Below, in pieces: positions 1-9,933 of a stretch of DNA of 64,000 nucleotides. The notes under the pieces are model-generated. The model saw nothing but the letters and a program-made list of their open reading frames with translations, was not told the DNA's origin and searched no databases. Source of the DNA: Apostichopus japonicus (taxonomy: Eukaryota > Echinodermata > Holothuroidea > Aspidochirotida > Stichopodidae); assembly GCF_037975245.1 (NCBI RefSeq), contig NC_092576.1:39517611-39581610 (forward strand). Direction: 5' to 3'. The position numbers and the translations under genes were made by a program. Positions within the stretch are counted from its first letter, which is position 1; each line of letters opens with the position of its first letter.

Positions 1-97
1 TCGAAGGTATACCCATAGCTATTACCCATTGACTGGACGACAACGTGTCGAAGCTACTTAGGCTATGCTACCATGATAGCTTAAGTACAAGCGGCCT
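1..97 (+). repeat. Partial unit at the left window edge
   Basis: Starts inside sub-repeat B at TCGAAGG (equivalent to 661) and runs through the stem-loop to the first tRNA-like element. The array therefore extends to the left as well. Confidence 0.97.
57..85 (+). other. Stem-loop 5' of the tRNA-like element
   Basis: CTTAGGCTA (57-65) pairs with TAGCTTAAG (77-85) over nine base pairs, one of them a G-T wobble, around an 11-base loop. It ends 12 bases before GTTGG. It is present before every long-unit copy but absent before the ten copies that follow a 517-bp unit. The copy near 22391 has a T for A in the 3' strand (ctttag), which breaks one pair. Confidence 0.6.
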
Positions 98-102
98 GTT
101 GG

Positions 103-111
103 TGTATATGG
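103..111 (+). promoter_or_regulatory. Degenerate A-box region
   Basis: TGTATATGG sits where the A box (TRGYNNARYNGG, starting at tRNA position 8) should be. T8, R9 and the GG pair are kept but the spacing is shortened by several bases. A frame five bases upstream, TGGTGTATATGG (100-111), matches 10 of 12 consensus positions, so some A-box function may remain. A T-to-C change within it (gtgtaCatgg) recurs at 42183 and in several units after 56.6 kb. Confidence 0.4.
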
Positions 112-142
112 ATGGCTCTCGTCTTGTATGCGCGAGATCCCG

Positions 143-153
143 GGTTCGATTCC
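143..153 (+). promoter_or_regulatory. Pol III internal B box
   Basis: GGTTCGATTCC matches the eukaryotic tRNA B-box consensus GGTTCGANTCC exactly. It lies in the T arm, where TFIIIC binds in tRNA genes and tRNA-derived SINEs. I saw no copy in the array with a change in these bases. Confidence 0.75.
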
Positions 154-162
154 CGGCCAACA

Positions 163-167
163 TTTTT
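163..167 (+). terminator. Pol III-type T5 terminator
   Basis: Five T follow the acceptor 3' strand directly (CCAACA then TTTTTG). A T4 run at 172-175 could act as a backup. Four or more T on the non-template strand is the usual eukaryotic Pol III stop signal. Confidence 0.6.
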
Positions 168-281
168 GTCCTTTTACATTTTGTTGCTTTTATTTTGATT
201 TGCACGATTGATGAACATGCAGCTTTTGAATGTGTTGCATTCTAACTACTGAAACGGTATAATTTGTTTTCATGTTTTCAC
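168..281. other. T-rich spacer between tRNA-like element and sub-repeat A
   Basis: About 114 bp, rich in TTTT runs, with no recognised gene. It includes GGTATAATTTG (256-266). Some units carry the linked substitution gaatg to gtatg near the position equivalent to 229, others ttcga for tttga. I see no further signal. Confidence 0.6.
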
Positions 282-408
282 GGTCAATAAATAGCTATCA
301 CCGATCGTCTATAGGCAATTACAGTGAATAAGCCATTTTTTTATCGTGTCGAAGCTATCTATTTGCCGTAAGCACATGCATTACCTATAGATGATGTATC
401 GAAGCTAC
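282..408 (+). repeat. Internal sub-repeat A
   Basis: Begins GGTCAATAAATAGCTAT, identical for 17 bases to the start of sub-repeat B at 593. Both then share CGAT, CAATT-CAGTGA and two TCGAAG motifs. In A the first TCGAAG is 67 bp after the start and the second 50 bp later; in B these distances are 68 and 47 bp. The matching order and spacing show common descent. A T7 run (335-341) lies inside A and is T8 at 996-1003 and 23963-23970. Confidence 0.85.
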
Positions 409-592
409 GTTTCAGGTGTAAAGGCCCCTTCGCGTCGCTTTTTTGTTTGGATACAAGTCAAAACAGGCGTCGAATGAGCATTATTACGTGTATATTACGT
501 CTATAAGGAACGACATAGACGCTGATTTCGGCAATGATTTGTAAATATGTATCATGAGTTGCGAATAGATACACCAGGGTAACCATATCCAA
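409..592. other. Second spacer, between sub-repeats A and B
   Basis: 184 bp without a recognised gene. It begins GGTGTAAAGG (415-424), then a GC-rich patch and a T6 run (439-444). It also holds the tandem 11-mers and the length-variable sites gaGATAcacc/gacacc and tgtaaatatgta/tgcaatttgta. Confidence 0.6.
483..504 (+). repeat. Tandem 11-mer pair
   Basis: ATTACGTGTAT (483-493) is followed directly by ATTACGTCTAT (494-504): two 11-bp copies with one mismatch. The first copy is altered to ATAACGTGTAT at 1804 and 3498 (each A marks the change) and to ATTACGTTTAT near 2842. Function unknown. Confidence 0.7.
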
Positions 593-717
593 GGTCAATA
601 AATAGCTATTATCGATTCGGCTATACGCAATTGCAGTGATTACGTCATCTGTTTCTCGTATCGAAGGTATACCCATAGCTATTACCCATTGACTGGACGA
701 CAACGTGTCGAAGCTAC
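593..717 (+). repeat. Internal sub-repeat B
   Basis: Diverged paralogue of sub-repeat A, starting 311 bp after it in the same orientation. It holds the 8-bp palindrome GCAATTGC and TCGAAG at 661 and 708. All but the first 24 bases is missing from the ten 517-bp units. It carries diagnostic variants: cgattcgg versus cgatcgg (mostly from 19.6 kb onward), and cgtatCgaagg versus cgtatGgaagg (from about 38.8 kb onward). Confidence 0.85.
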
Positions 718-1416
718 TTAGGCTATGCTACCATGATAGCTTAAGTACAAGCGGCCTGTTGGTGTATATGGATGGCTCTCGTCTTGTATGCGCGAGATCC
801 CGGGTTCGATTCCCGGCCAACATTTTTGTCCTTTTACATTTTGTTGCTTTTATTTTGATTTGCACGATTGATGAACATGCAGCTTTCGAATGTGTTGCAT
901 TCTAACTACTGAAACGGTATAATTTGTTTTCATGTTTTCACGGTCAATAAATAGCTATCACCGATCGTCTATAGGCAATTACAGTGAATAAGCCATTTTT
1001 TTTATCGTGTCGAAGCTATCTATTTGCCGTAAGCACATGCATTACCTATAGATGATGTATCGAAGCTACGTTTCAGGTGTAAAGGCCCCTTCGCGTCGCT
1101 TTTTTGTTTGGATACAAGTCAAAACAGGCGTCGAATGAGCATTATTACGTGTATATTACGTCTATAAGGAACGACATAGACGCTGATTTCGGCAATGATT
1201 TGTAAATATGTATCATGAGTTGCGAATAGACACCAGGGTAACCATATCCAAGGTCAATAAATAGCTATTATCGATTCGGCTATACGCAATTGCAGTGATT
1301 ACGTCATCTGTTTCTCGTATCGAAGGTATACCCATAGCTATTACCCATTGACTGGACGACAACGTGTCGAAGCTACTTAGGCTATGCTACCATGATAGCT
1401 TAAGTACAAGCGGCCT

Positions 1417-1933
1417 GTTGGTGTATATGGATGGCTCTCGTCTTGTATGCGCGAGATCCCGGGTTCGATTCCCGGCCAACATTTTTGTCCTTTTACATTT
1501 TGTTGCTTTTATTTTGATTTGCACGATTGATGAACATGCAGCTTTTGAATGTGTTGCATTCTAACTACTGAAACGGTATAATTTGTTTTCATGTTTTCAC
1601 GGTCAATAAATAGCTATCACCGATCGTCTATAGGCAATTACAGTGAATAAGCCATTTTTTTATCGTGTCGAAGCTATCTATTTGCCGTAAGCACATGCAT
1701 TACCTATAGATGATGTATCGAAGCTACGTTTCAGGTGTAAAGGCCCCTTCGCGTCGCTTTTTTGTTTGGATACAAGTCAAAACAGGCGTCGAATGAGCAT
1801 TATAACGTGTATATTACGTCTATAAGGAACGACATAGACGCTGATTTCGGCAATGATTTGTAAATATGTATCATGAGTTGCGAATAGACACCAGGGTAAC
1901 CATATCCAAGGTCAATAAATAGCTATTATCGAT
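1417..1933 (+). repeat. Short unit 1 (517 bp)
   Basis: Same as a full unit up to cgat at the start of sub-repeat B, then joins the next GTTGG directly. Relative to the reference, 141 bp (equivalent to 617-757) are missing, plus 2 bp at gacacc. All ten short units share this exact junction, so they descend from one event. Confidence 0.97.
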
Positions 1934-1999
1934 GTTGGTGTATATGGATGGCTCTCGTCTTGTATGCGCGAGATCCCGGGTTCGATTCCCGGCCAACAT
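1932..1999 (+). tRNA. tRNA-like element, short-unit form with a full seven-pair acceptor
   Basis: Where a short unit precedes, the two bases before GTTGG are AT instead of CT. ATGTTGG then pairs with CCAACAT over all seven acceptor positions, so the mismatch of long-unit copies is gone. The rest equals the reference element, including the TGT loop triplet, B box and T run. The same form occurs at the other nine short-unit junctions (GTTGG at 2451, 3628, 4145, 9934, 11766, 14262, 15438, 16615, 17792). The upstream stem-loop is lost. Confidence 0.55.
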
Positions 2000-2450
2000 T
2001 TTTGTCCTTTTACATTTTGTTGCTTTTATTTTGATTTGCACGATTGATGAACATGCAGCTTTTGAATGTGTTGCATTCTAACTACTGAAACGGTATAATT
2101 TGTTTTCATGTTTTCACGGTCAATAAATAGCTATCACCGATCGTCTATAGGCAATAACAGTGAATAAGCCATTTTTTTATCGTGTCGAAGCTATCTATTT
2201 GCCGTAAGCACATGCATTACCTATAGATGATGTATCGAAGCTACGTTTCAGGTGTAAAGGCCCCTTCGCGTCGCTTTTTTGTTTGGATACAAGTCAAAAC
2301 AGGCGTCGAATGAGCATTATTACGTGTATATTACGTCTATAAGGAACGACATAGACGCTGATTTCGGCAATGATTTGTAAATATGTATCATGAGTTGCGA
2401 ATAGACACCAGGGTAACCATATCCAAGGTCAATAAATAGCTATTATCGAT
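1934..2450 (+). repeat. Short unit 2 (517 bp)
   Basis: Direct neighbour of the previous short unit. Carries caataacag in sub-repeat A, a variant that recurs near other short units. Confidence 0.97.
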
Positions 2451-3110
2451 GTTGGTGTATATGGATGGCTCTCGTCTTGTATGCGCGAGATCCCGGGTTC
2501 GATTCCCGGCCAACATTTTTGTCCTTTTACATTTTGTTGCTTTTATTTTGATTTGCACGATTGATGAACATGCAGCTTTTGAATGTGTTGCATTCTAACT
2601 ACTGAAACGGTATAATTTGTTTTCATGTTTTCACGGTCAATAAATAGCTATCACCGATCGTCTATAGGCAATTACAGTGAATAAGCCATTTTTTTATCGT
2701 GTCGAAGCTATCTATTTGCCGTAAGCACATGCATTACCTATAGATGATGTATCGAAGCTACGTTTCAGGTGTAAAGGCCCCTTCGCGTCGCTTTTTTGTT
2801 TGGATACAAGTCAAAACAGGCGTCGAATGAGCATTATTACGTTTATATTACGTCTATAAGGAACGACATAGACGCTGATTTCGGCAATGATTTGTAAATA
2901 TGTATCATGAGTTGCGAATAGATACACCAGGGTAACCATATCCAAGGTCAATAAATAGCTATTATCGATTCGGCTATACGCAATTGCAGTGATTACGTCA
3001 TCTGTTTCTCGTATCGAAGGTATACCCATAGCTATTACCCATTGACTGGACGACAACGTGTCGAAGCTACTTAGGCTATGCTACCATGATAGCTTAAGTA
3101 CAAGCGGCCT

Positions 3111-3627
3111 GTTGGTGTATATGGATGGCTCTCGTCTTGTATGCGCGAGATCCCGGGTTCGATTCCCGGCCAACATTTTTGTCCTTTTACATTTTGTTGC
3201 TTTTATTTTGATTTGCACGATTGATGAACATGCAGCTTTTGAATGTGTTGCATTCTAACTACTGAAACGGTATAATTTGTTTTCATGTTTTCACGGTCAA
3301 TAAATAGCTATCACCGATCGTCTATAGGCAATTACAGTGAATAAGCCATTTTTTTATCGTGTCGAAGCTATCTATTTGCCGTAAGCACATGCATTACCTA
3401 TAGATGATGTATCGAAGCTACGTTTCAGGTGTAAAGGCCCCTTCGCGTCGCTTTTTTGTTTGGATACAAGTCAAAACAGGCGTCGAATGAGCATTATAAC
3501 GTGTATATTACGTCTATAAGGAACGACATAGACGCTGATTTCGGCAATGATTTGTAAATATGTATCATGAGTTGCGAATAGACACCAGGGTAACCATATC
3601 CAAGGTCAATAAATAGCTATTATCGAT
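3111..3627 (+). repeat. Short unit 3 (517 bp)
   Basis: First unit of the second 1.69-kb higher-order repeat. Shares the ATAACGTGTAT variant (A at 3498) with short unit 1 (A at 1804), exactly 1694 bp earlier. Confidence 0.97.
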
Positions 3628-4144
3628 GTTGGTGTATATGGATGGCTCTCGTCTTGTATGCGCGAGATCCCGGGTTCGATTCCCGGCCAACATTTTTGTC
3701 CTTTTACATTTTGTTGCTTTTATTTTGATTTGCACGATTGATGAACATGCAGCTTTTGAATGTGTTGCATTCTAACTACTGAAACGGTATAATTTGTTTT
3801 CATGTTTTCACGGTCAATAAATAGCTATCACCGATCGTCTATAGGCAATAACAGTGAATAAGCCATTTTTTTATCGTGTCGAAGCTATCTATTTGCCGTA
3901 AGCACATGCATTACCTATAGATGATGTATCGAAGCTACGTTTCAGGTGTAAAGGCCCCTTCGCGTCGCTTTTTTGTTTGGATACAAGTCAAAACAGGCGT
4001 CGAATGAGCATTATTACGTGTATATTACGTCTATAAGGAACGACATAGACGCTGATTTCGGCAATGATTTGTAAATATGTATCATGAGTTGCGAATAGAC
4101 ACCAGGGTAACCATATCCAAGGTCAATAAATAGCTATTATCGAT
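3628..4144 (+). repeat. Short unit 4 (517 bp)
   Basis: Carries caataacag in sub-repeat A, as in short unit 2, its counterpart 1694 bp upstream. It joins the next GTTGG at 4145, which begins a full-length 658-bp unit. Confidence 0.97.
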
Positions 4145-7100
4145 GTTGGTGTATATGGATGGCTCTCGTCTTGTATGCGCGAGATCCCGGGTTCGATTCC
4201 CGGCCAACATTTTTGTCCTTTTACATTTTGTTGCTTTTATTTTGATTTGCACGATTGATGAACATGCAGCTTTTGAATGTGTTGCATTCTAACTACTGAA
4301 ACGGTATAATTTGTTTTCATGTTTTCACGGTCAATAAATAGCTATCACCGATCGTCTATAGGCAATTACAGTGAATAAGCCATTTTTTTATCGTGTCGAA
4401 GCTATCTATTTGCCGTAAGCACATGCATTACCTATAGATGATGTATCGAAGCTACGTTTCAGGTGTAAAGGCCCCTTCGCGTCGCTTTTTTGTTTGGATA
4501 CAAGTCAAAACAGGCGTCGAATGAGCATTATTACGTGTATATTACGTCTATAAGGAACGACATAGACGCTGATTTCGGCAATGATTTGTAAATATGTATC
4601 ATGAGTTGCGAATAGACACCAGGGTAACCATATCCAAGGTCAATAAATAGCTATTATCGATTCGGCTATACGCAATTGCAGTGATTACGTCATCTGTTTC
4701 TCGTATCGAAGGTATACCCATAGCTATTACCCATTGACTGGACGACAACGTGTCGAAGCTACTTAGGCTATGCTACCATGATAGCTTAAGTACAAGCGGC
4801 CTGTTGGTGTATATGGATGGCTCTCGTCTTGTATGCGCGAGATCCCGGGTTCGATTCCCGGCCAACATTTTTGTCCTTTTACATTTTGTTGCTTTTATTT
4901 TGATTTGCACGATTGATGAACATGCAGCTTTTGAATGTGTTGCATTCTAACTACTGAAACGGTATAATTTGTTTTCATGTTTTCACGGTCAATAAATAGC
5001 TATCACCGATCGTCTATAGGCAATTACAGTGAATAAGCCATTTTTTTATCGTGTCGAAGCTATCTATTTGCCGTAAGCACATGCATTACCTATAGATGAT
5101 GTATCGAAGCTACGTTTCAGGTGTAAAGGCCCCTTCGCGTCGCTTTTTTGTTTGGATACAAGTCAAAACAGGCGTCGAATGAGCATTATTACGTGTATAT
5201 TACGTCTATAAGGAACGACATAGACGCTGATTTCGGCAATGATTTGTAAATATGTATCATGAGTTGCGAATAGATACACCAGGGTAACCATATCCAAGGT
5301 CAATAAATAGCTATTATCGATTCGGCTATACGCAATTGCAGTGATTACGTCATCTGTTTCTCGTATCGAAGGTATACCCATAGCTATTACCCATTGACTG
5401 GACGACAACGTGTCGAAGCTACTTAGGCTATGCTACCATGATAGCTTAAGTACAAGCGGCCTGTTGGTGTATATGGATGGCTCTCGTCTTGTATGCGCGA
5501 GATCCCGGGTTCGATTCCCGGCCAACATTTTTGTCCTTTTACATTTTGTTGCTTTTATTTTGATTTGCACGATTGATGAACATGCAGCTTTCGAATGTGT
5601 TGCATTCTAACTACTGAAACGGTATAATTTGTTTTCATGTTTTCACGGTCAATAAATAGCTATCACCGATCGTCTATAGGCAATTACAGTGAATAAGCCA
5701 TTTTTTTATCGTGTCGAAGCTATCTATTTGCCGTAAGCACATGCATTACCTATAGATGATGTATCGAAGCTACGTTTCAGGTGTAAAGGCCCCTTCGCGT
5801 CGCTTTTTTGTTTGGATACAAGTCAAAACAGGCGTCGAATGAGCATTATTACGTGTATATTACGTCTATAAGGAACGACATAGACGCTGATTTCGGCAAT
5901 GATTTGTAAATATGTATCATGAGTTGCGAATAGATACACCAGGGTAACCATATCCAAGGTCAATAAATAGCTATTATCGATTCGGCTATACGCAATTGCA
6001 GTGATTACGTCATCTGTTTCTCGTATCGAAGGTATACCCATAGCTATTACCCATTGACTGGACGACAACGTGTCGAAGCTACTTAGGCTATGCTACCATG
6101 ATAGCTTAAGTACAAGCGGCCTGTTGGTGTATATGGATGGCTCTCGTCTTGTATGCGCGAGATCCCGGGTTCGATTCCCGGCCAACATTTTTGTCCTTTT
6201 ACATTTTGTTGCTTTTATTTTGATTTGCACGATTGATGAACATGCAGCTTTCGAATGTGTTGCATTCTAACTACTGAAACGGTATAATTTGTTTTCATGT
6301 TTTCACGGTCAATAAATAGCTATCACCGATCGTCTATAGGCAATTACAGTGAATAAGCCATTTTTTTATCGTGTCGAAGCTATCTATTTGCCGTAAGCAC
6401 ATGCATTACCTATAGATGATGTATCGAAGCTACGTTTCAGGTGTAAAGGCCCCTTCGCGTCGCTTTTTTGTTTGGATACAAGTCAAAACAGGCGTCGAAT
6501 GAGCATTATTACGTGTATATTACGTCTATAAGGAACGACATAGACGCTGATTTCGGCAATGATTTGTAAATATGTATCATGAGTTGCGAATAGATACACC
6601 AGGGTAACCATATCCAAGGTCAATAAATAGCTATTATCGATTCGGCTAGACGCAATTGCAGTGATTACGTCATCTGTTTCTCGTATCGAAGGTATACCCA
6701 TAGCTATTACCCATTGACTGGACGACAACGTGTCGAAGCTACTTAGGCTATGCTACCATGATAGCTTAAGTACAAGCGGCCTGTTGGTGTATATGGATGG
6801 CTCTCGTCTTGTATGCGCGAGATCCCGGGTTCGATTCCCGGCCAACATTTTTGTCCTTTTACATTTTGTTGCTTTTATTTTGATTTGCACGATTGATGAA
6901 CATGCAGCTTTCGAATGTGTTGCATTCTAACTACTGAAACGGTATAATTTGTTTTCATGTTTTCACGGTCAATAAATAGCTATCACCGATCGTCTATAGG
7001 CAATTACAGTGAATAAGCCATTTTTTTATCGTGTCGAAGCTATCTATTTGCCGTAAGCACATGCATTACCTATAGATGATGTATCGAAGCTACGTTTCAG

Positions 7101-9416
7101 GTGTAAAGGCCCCTTCGCGTCGCTTTTTTGTTTGGATACAAGTCAAAACAGGCGTCGAATGAGCATTATTACGTGTATATTACGTCTATAAGGAACGACA
7201 TAGACGCTGATTTCGGCAATGATTTGTAAATATGTATCATGAGTTGCGAATAGACACCAGGGTAACCATATCCAAGGTCAATAAATAGCTATTATCGATC
7301 GGCTATACGCAATTGCAGTGATTACGTCATCTGTTTCTCGTATCGAAGGTATACCCATAGCTATTACCGATTGACTGGACGACAACGTGTCGAAGCTACT
7401 TAGGCTATGCTACCATGATAGCTTAAGTACAAGCGGCCTGTTGGTGTATATGGATGGCTCTCGTCTTGTATGCGCGAGATCCCGGGTTCGATTCCCGGCC
7501 AACATTTTTGTCCTTTTACATTTTGTTGCTTTTATTTTGATTTGCACGATTGATGAACATGCAGCTTTTGAATGTGTTGCATTCTAACTACTGAAACGGT
7601 ATAATTTGTTTTCATGTTTTCACGGTCAATAAATAGCTATCACCGATCGTCTATAGGCAATTACAGTGAATAAGCCATTTTTTTATCGTGTCGAAGCTAT
7701 CTATTTGCCGTAAGCACATGCATTACCTATAGATGATGTATCGAAGCTACGTTTCAGGTGTAAAGGCCCCTTCGCGTCGCTTTTTTGTTTGGATACAAGT
7801 CAAAACAGGCGTCGAATGAGCATTATTACGTGTATATTACGTCTATAAGGAACGACATAGACGCTGATTTCGGCAATGATTTGTAAATATGTATCATGAG
7901 TTGCGAATAGATACACCAGGGTAACCATATCCAAGGTCAATAAATAGCTATTATCGATCGGCTATACGCAATTGCAGTGATTACGTCATCTGTTTCTCGT
8001 ATCGAAGGTATACCCATAGCTATTACCCATTGACTGGACGACAACGTGTCGAAGCTACTTAGGCTATGCTACCATGATAGCTTAAGTACAAGCGGCCTGT
8101 TGGTGTATATGGATGGCTCTCGTCTTGTATGCGCGAGATCCCGGGTTCGATTCCCGGCCAACATTTTTGTCCTTTTACATTTTGTTGCTTTTATTTTGAT
8201 TTGCACGATTGATGAACATGCAGCTTTTGAATGTGTTGCATTCTAACTACTGAAACGGTATAATTTGTTTTCATGTTTTCACGGTCAATAAATAGCTATC
8301 ACCGATCGTCTATAGGCAATTACAGTGAATAAGCCATTTTTTTATCGTGTCGAAGCTATCTATTTGCCGTAAGCACATGCATTACCTATAGATGATGTAT
8401 CGAAGCTACGTTTCAGGTGTAAAGGCCCCTTCGGGTCGCTTTTTTGTTTGGATACAAGTCAAAACAGGCGTCGAATGAGCATTATTACGTGTATATTACG
8501 TCTATAAGGAACGACATAGACGCTGATTTCGGCAATGATTTGTAAATATGTATCATGAGTTGCGAATAGATACACCAGGGTAACCATATCCAAGGTCAAT
8601 AAATAGCTATTATCGATTCGGCTATACGCAATTGCAGTGATTACGTCATCTGTTTCTCGTATCGAAGGTATACCCATAGCTATTACCCATTGACTGGACG
8701 ACAACGTGTCGAAGCTACTTAGGCTATGCTACCATGATAGCTTAAGTACAAGCGGCCTGTTGGTGTATATGGATGGCTCTCGTCTTGTATGCGCGAGATC
8801 CCGGGTTCGATTCCCGGCCAACATTTTTGTCCTTTTACATTTTGTTGCTTTTATTTTGATTTGCACGATTGATGAACATGCAGCTTTTGAATGTGTTGCA
8901 TTCTAACTACTGAAACGGTATAATTTGTTTTCATGTTTTCACGGTCAATAAATAGCTATCACCGATCGTCTATAGGCAATTACAGTGAATAAGCCATTTT
9001 TTTATCGTGTCGAAGCTATCTATTTGCCGTAAGCACATGCATTACCTATAGATGATGTATCGAAGCTACGTTTCAGGTGTAAAGGCCCCTTCGCGTCGCT
9101 TTTTTTTTTGGATACAAGTCAAAACAGGCGTCGAATGAGCATTATTACGTGTATATTACGTCTATAAGGAACGACATAGACGCTGATTTCGGCAATGATT
9201 TGTAAATATGTATCATGAGTTGCGAATAGACACCAGGGTAACCATATCCAAGGTCAATAAATAGCTATTATCGATTCGGCTATACGCAATTGCAGTGATT
9301 ACGTCATCTGTTTCTCGTATCGAAGGTATACCCATAGCTATTACCGATTGACTGGACGACAACGTGTCGAAGCTACTTAGGCTATGCTACCATGATAGCT
9401 TAAGTACAAGCGGCCT

Positions 9417-9933
9417 GTTGGTGTATATGGATGGCTCTCGTCTTGTATGCGCGAGATCCCGGGTTCGATTCCCGGCCAACATTTTTGTCCTTTTACATTT
9501 TGTTGCTTTTATTTTGATTTGCACGATTGATGAACATGCAGCTTTTGAATGTGTTGCATTCTAACTACTGAAACGGTATAATTTGTTTTCATGTTTTCAC
9601 GGTCAATAAATAGCTATCACCGATCGTCTATAGGCAATTACAGTGAATAAGCCATTTTTTTATCGTGTCGAAGCTATCTATTTGCCGTAAGCACATGCAT
9701 TACCTATAGATGATGTATCGAAGCTACGTTTCAGGTGTAAAGGCCCCTTCGCGTCGCTTTTTTGTTTGGATACAAGTCAAAACAGGCGTCGAATGAGCAT
9801 TATTACGTGTATATTACGTCTATAAGGAACGACATAGACGCTGATTTCGGCAATGATTTGTAAATATGTATCATGAGTTGCGAATAGACACCAGGGTAAC
9901 CATATCCAAGGTCAATAAATAGCTATTATCGAT
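9417..9933 (+). repeat. Short unit 5 (517 bp)
   Basis: Isolated short unit inside the 1832-bp higher-order repeat. The unit after it (9934-10590) carries private changes: cagctGttg, tgaAcatt and cgattcaTctata. Confidence 0.97.

Larger units (their letters stand above)
96..163 (+). tRNA. tRNA-Gly-derived tRNA-like element, probably degenerate (long-unit form, loop triplet TGT)
   Basis: The T arm is perfect: stem CCGGG (140-144), loop TTCGATT, stem CCCGG (152-156). The acceptor pairs GTTGG (98-102) with CCAAC (157-161), plus T97-A162; C96 against T163 is a mismatch. The anticodon arm is CTCGT (118-122), loop CTTGTAT (123-129), GCGCG (130-134): four of five pairs, with a T-C mismatch at 28-42, or a five-pair stem if a nine-base loop is allowed. 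The loop triplet at 125-127 reads TGT, nominally Thr. The D region (103-117) is about four bases short and forms no clear stem. Recalled from memory, the 5' segment GTTGGTG and the 3' segment from CCCGGG to CCAAC match eukaryotic tRNA-Gly, especially the UCC isoacceptor. No CCA is encoded. The weak D arm and non-Gly triplet suggest a tRNA-derived pseudogene rather than a working tRNA, but the promoter and terminator elements remain. Confidence 0.6.
98..757 (+). repeat. Reference full-length repeat unit (660 bp)
   Basis: First complete unit, taken from one tRNA-like GTTGG to the next. In order it holds the tRNA-like element, a T-rich spacer, sub-repeat A, a second spacer, sub-repeat B and a leader with a stem-loop. 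The choice of start is arbitrary because the array is continuous. The unit is longer than the usual 150-200 bp monomer of many satellites. Apart from the 68-nt tRNA-like part I recognise no gene in it, so the roughly 590 bp between successive tRNA-like elements is described here as spacer. Confidence 0.97.
1417..4802 (+). repeat. Higher-order repeat, about 1694 bp, two copies
   Basis: Unit order short-short-long occurs twice (1417-3110 and 3111-4802; the second long member is 2 bp shorter). The linked variants ATAACG (1804, 3498) and caataacag in the second unit recur at the same places, so the three units were duplicated as a block. Confidence 0.85.

Noticed and set aside
140-156. CENP-B box in the CCCGGGTTCGATTCCCGG stretch
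   Set aside because: TTCG and CGG are present but the required A and spacing of the NTTCGNNNNANNCGGGN motif are not met. The stretch is fully explained by the tRNA T arm.
45-245. A 66-codon open frame (GTG start) on the + strand in all full-length units
   Set aside because: It runs straight through the tRNA-like element and starts with GTG. Most substitutions between copies change the amino acid (G to V, V to L, E to V, F to V, L to F), so there is no sign of selection on a protein. Being open in every copy is explained by homogenisation.
235-263. Bacterial sigma-70-like promoter: TTGCAT, 17-bp gap, TATAAT
   Set aside because: The spacing is ideal, but the context is a eukaryote-type satellite, no gene follows, and AT-rich sequence produces such matches by chance.
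421-444. Bacterial Rho-independent terminator (GC-rich patch then T6)
   Set aside because: The GC-rich bases do not form a good hairpin directly before the T run. A decayed tRNA-like remnant or chance fits as well.
511-537. Hammerhead ribozyme core, as found in some satellites
   Set aside because: CTGATTT is present instead of CTGATGA, and I found no paired GAAA core in suitable stems on either strand.
458-703. An 81-codon open frame on the - strand in some units
   Set aside because: It is open only in units with both gatacacc and cgattcgg. Common 1-2 bp indels destroy it elsewhere, and most of the array lacks it. It shows no recognisable domain.
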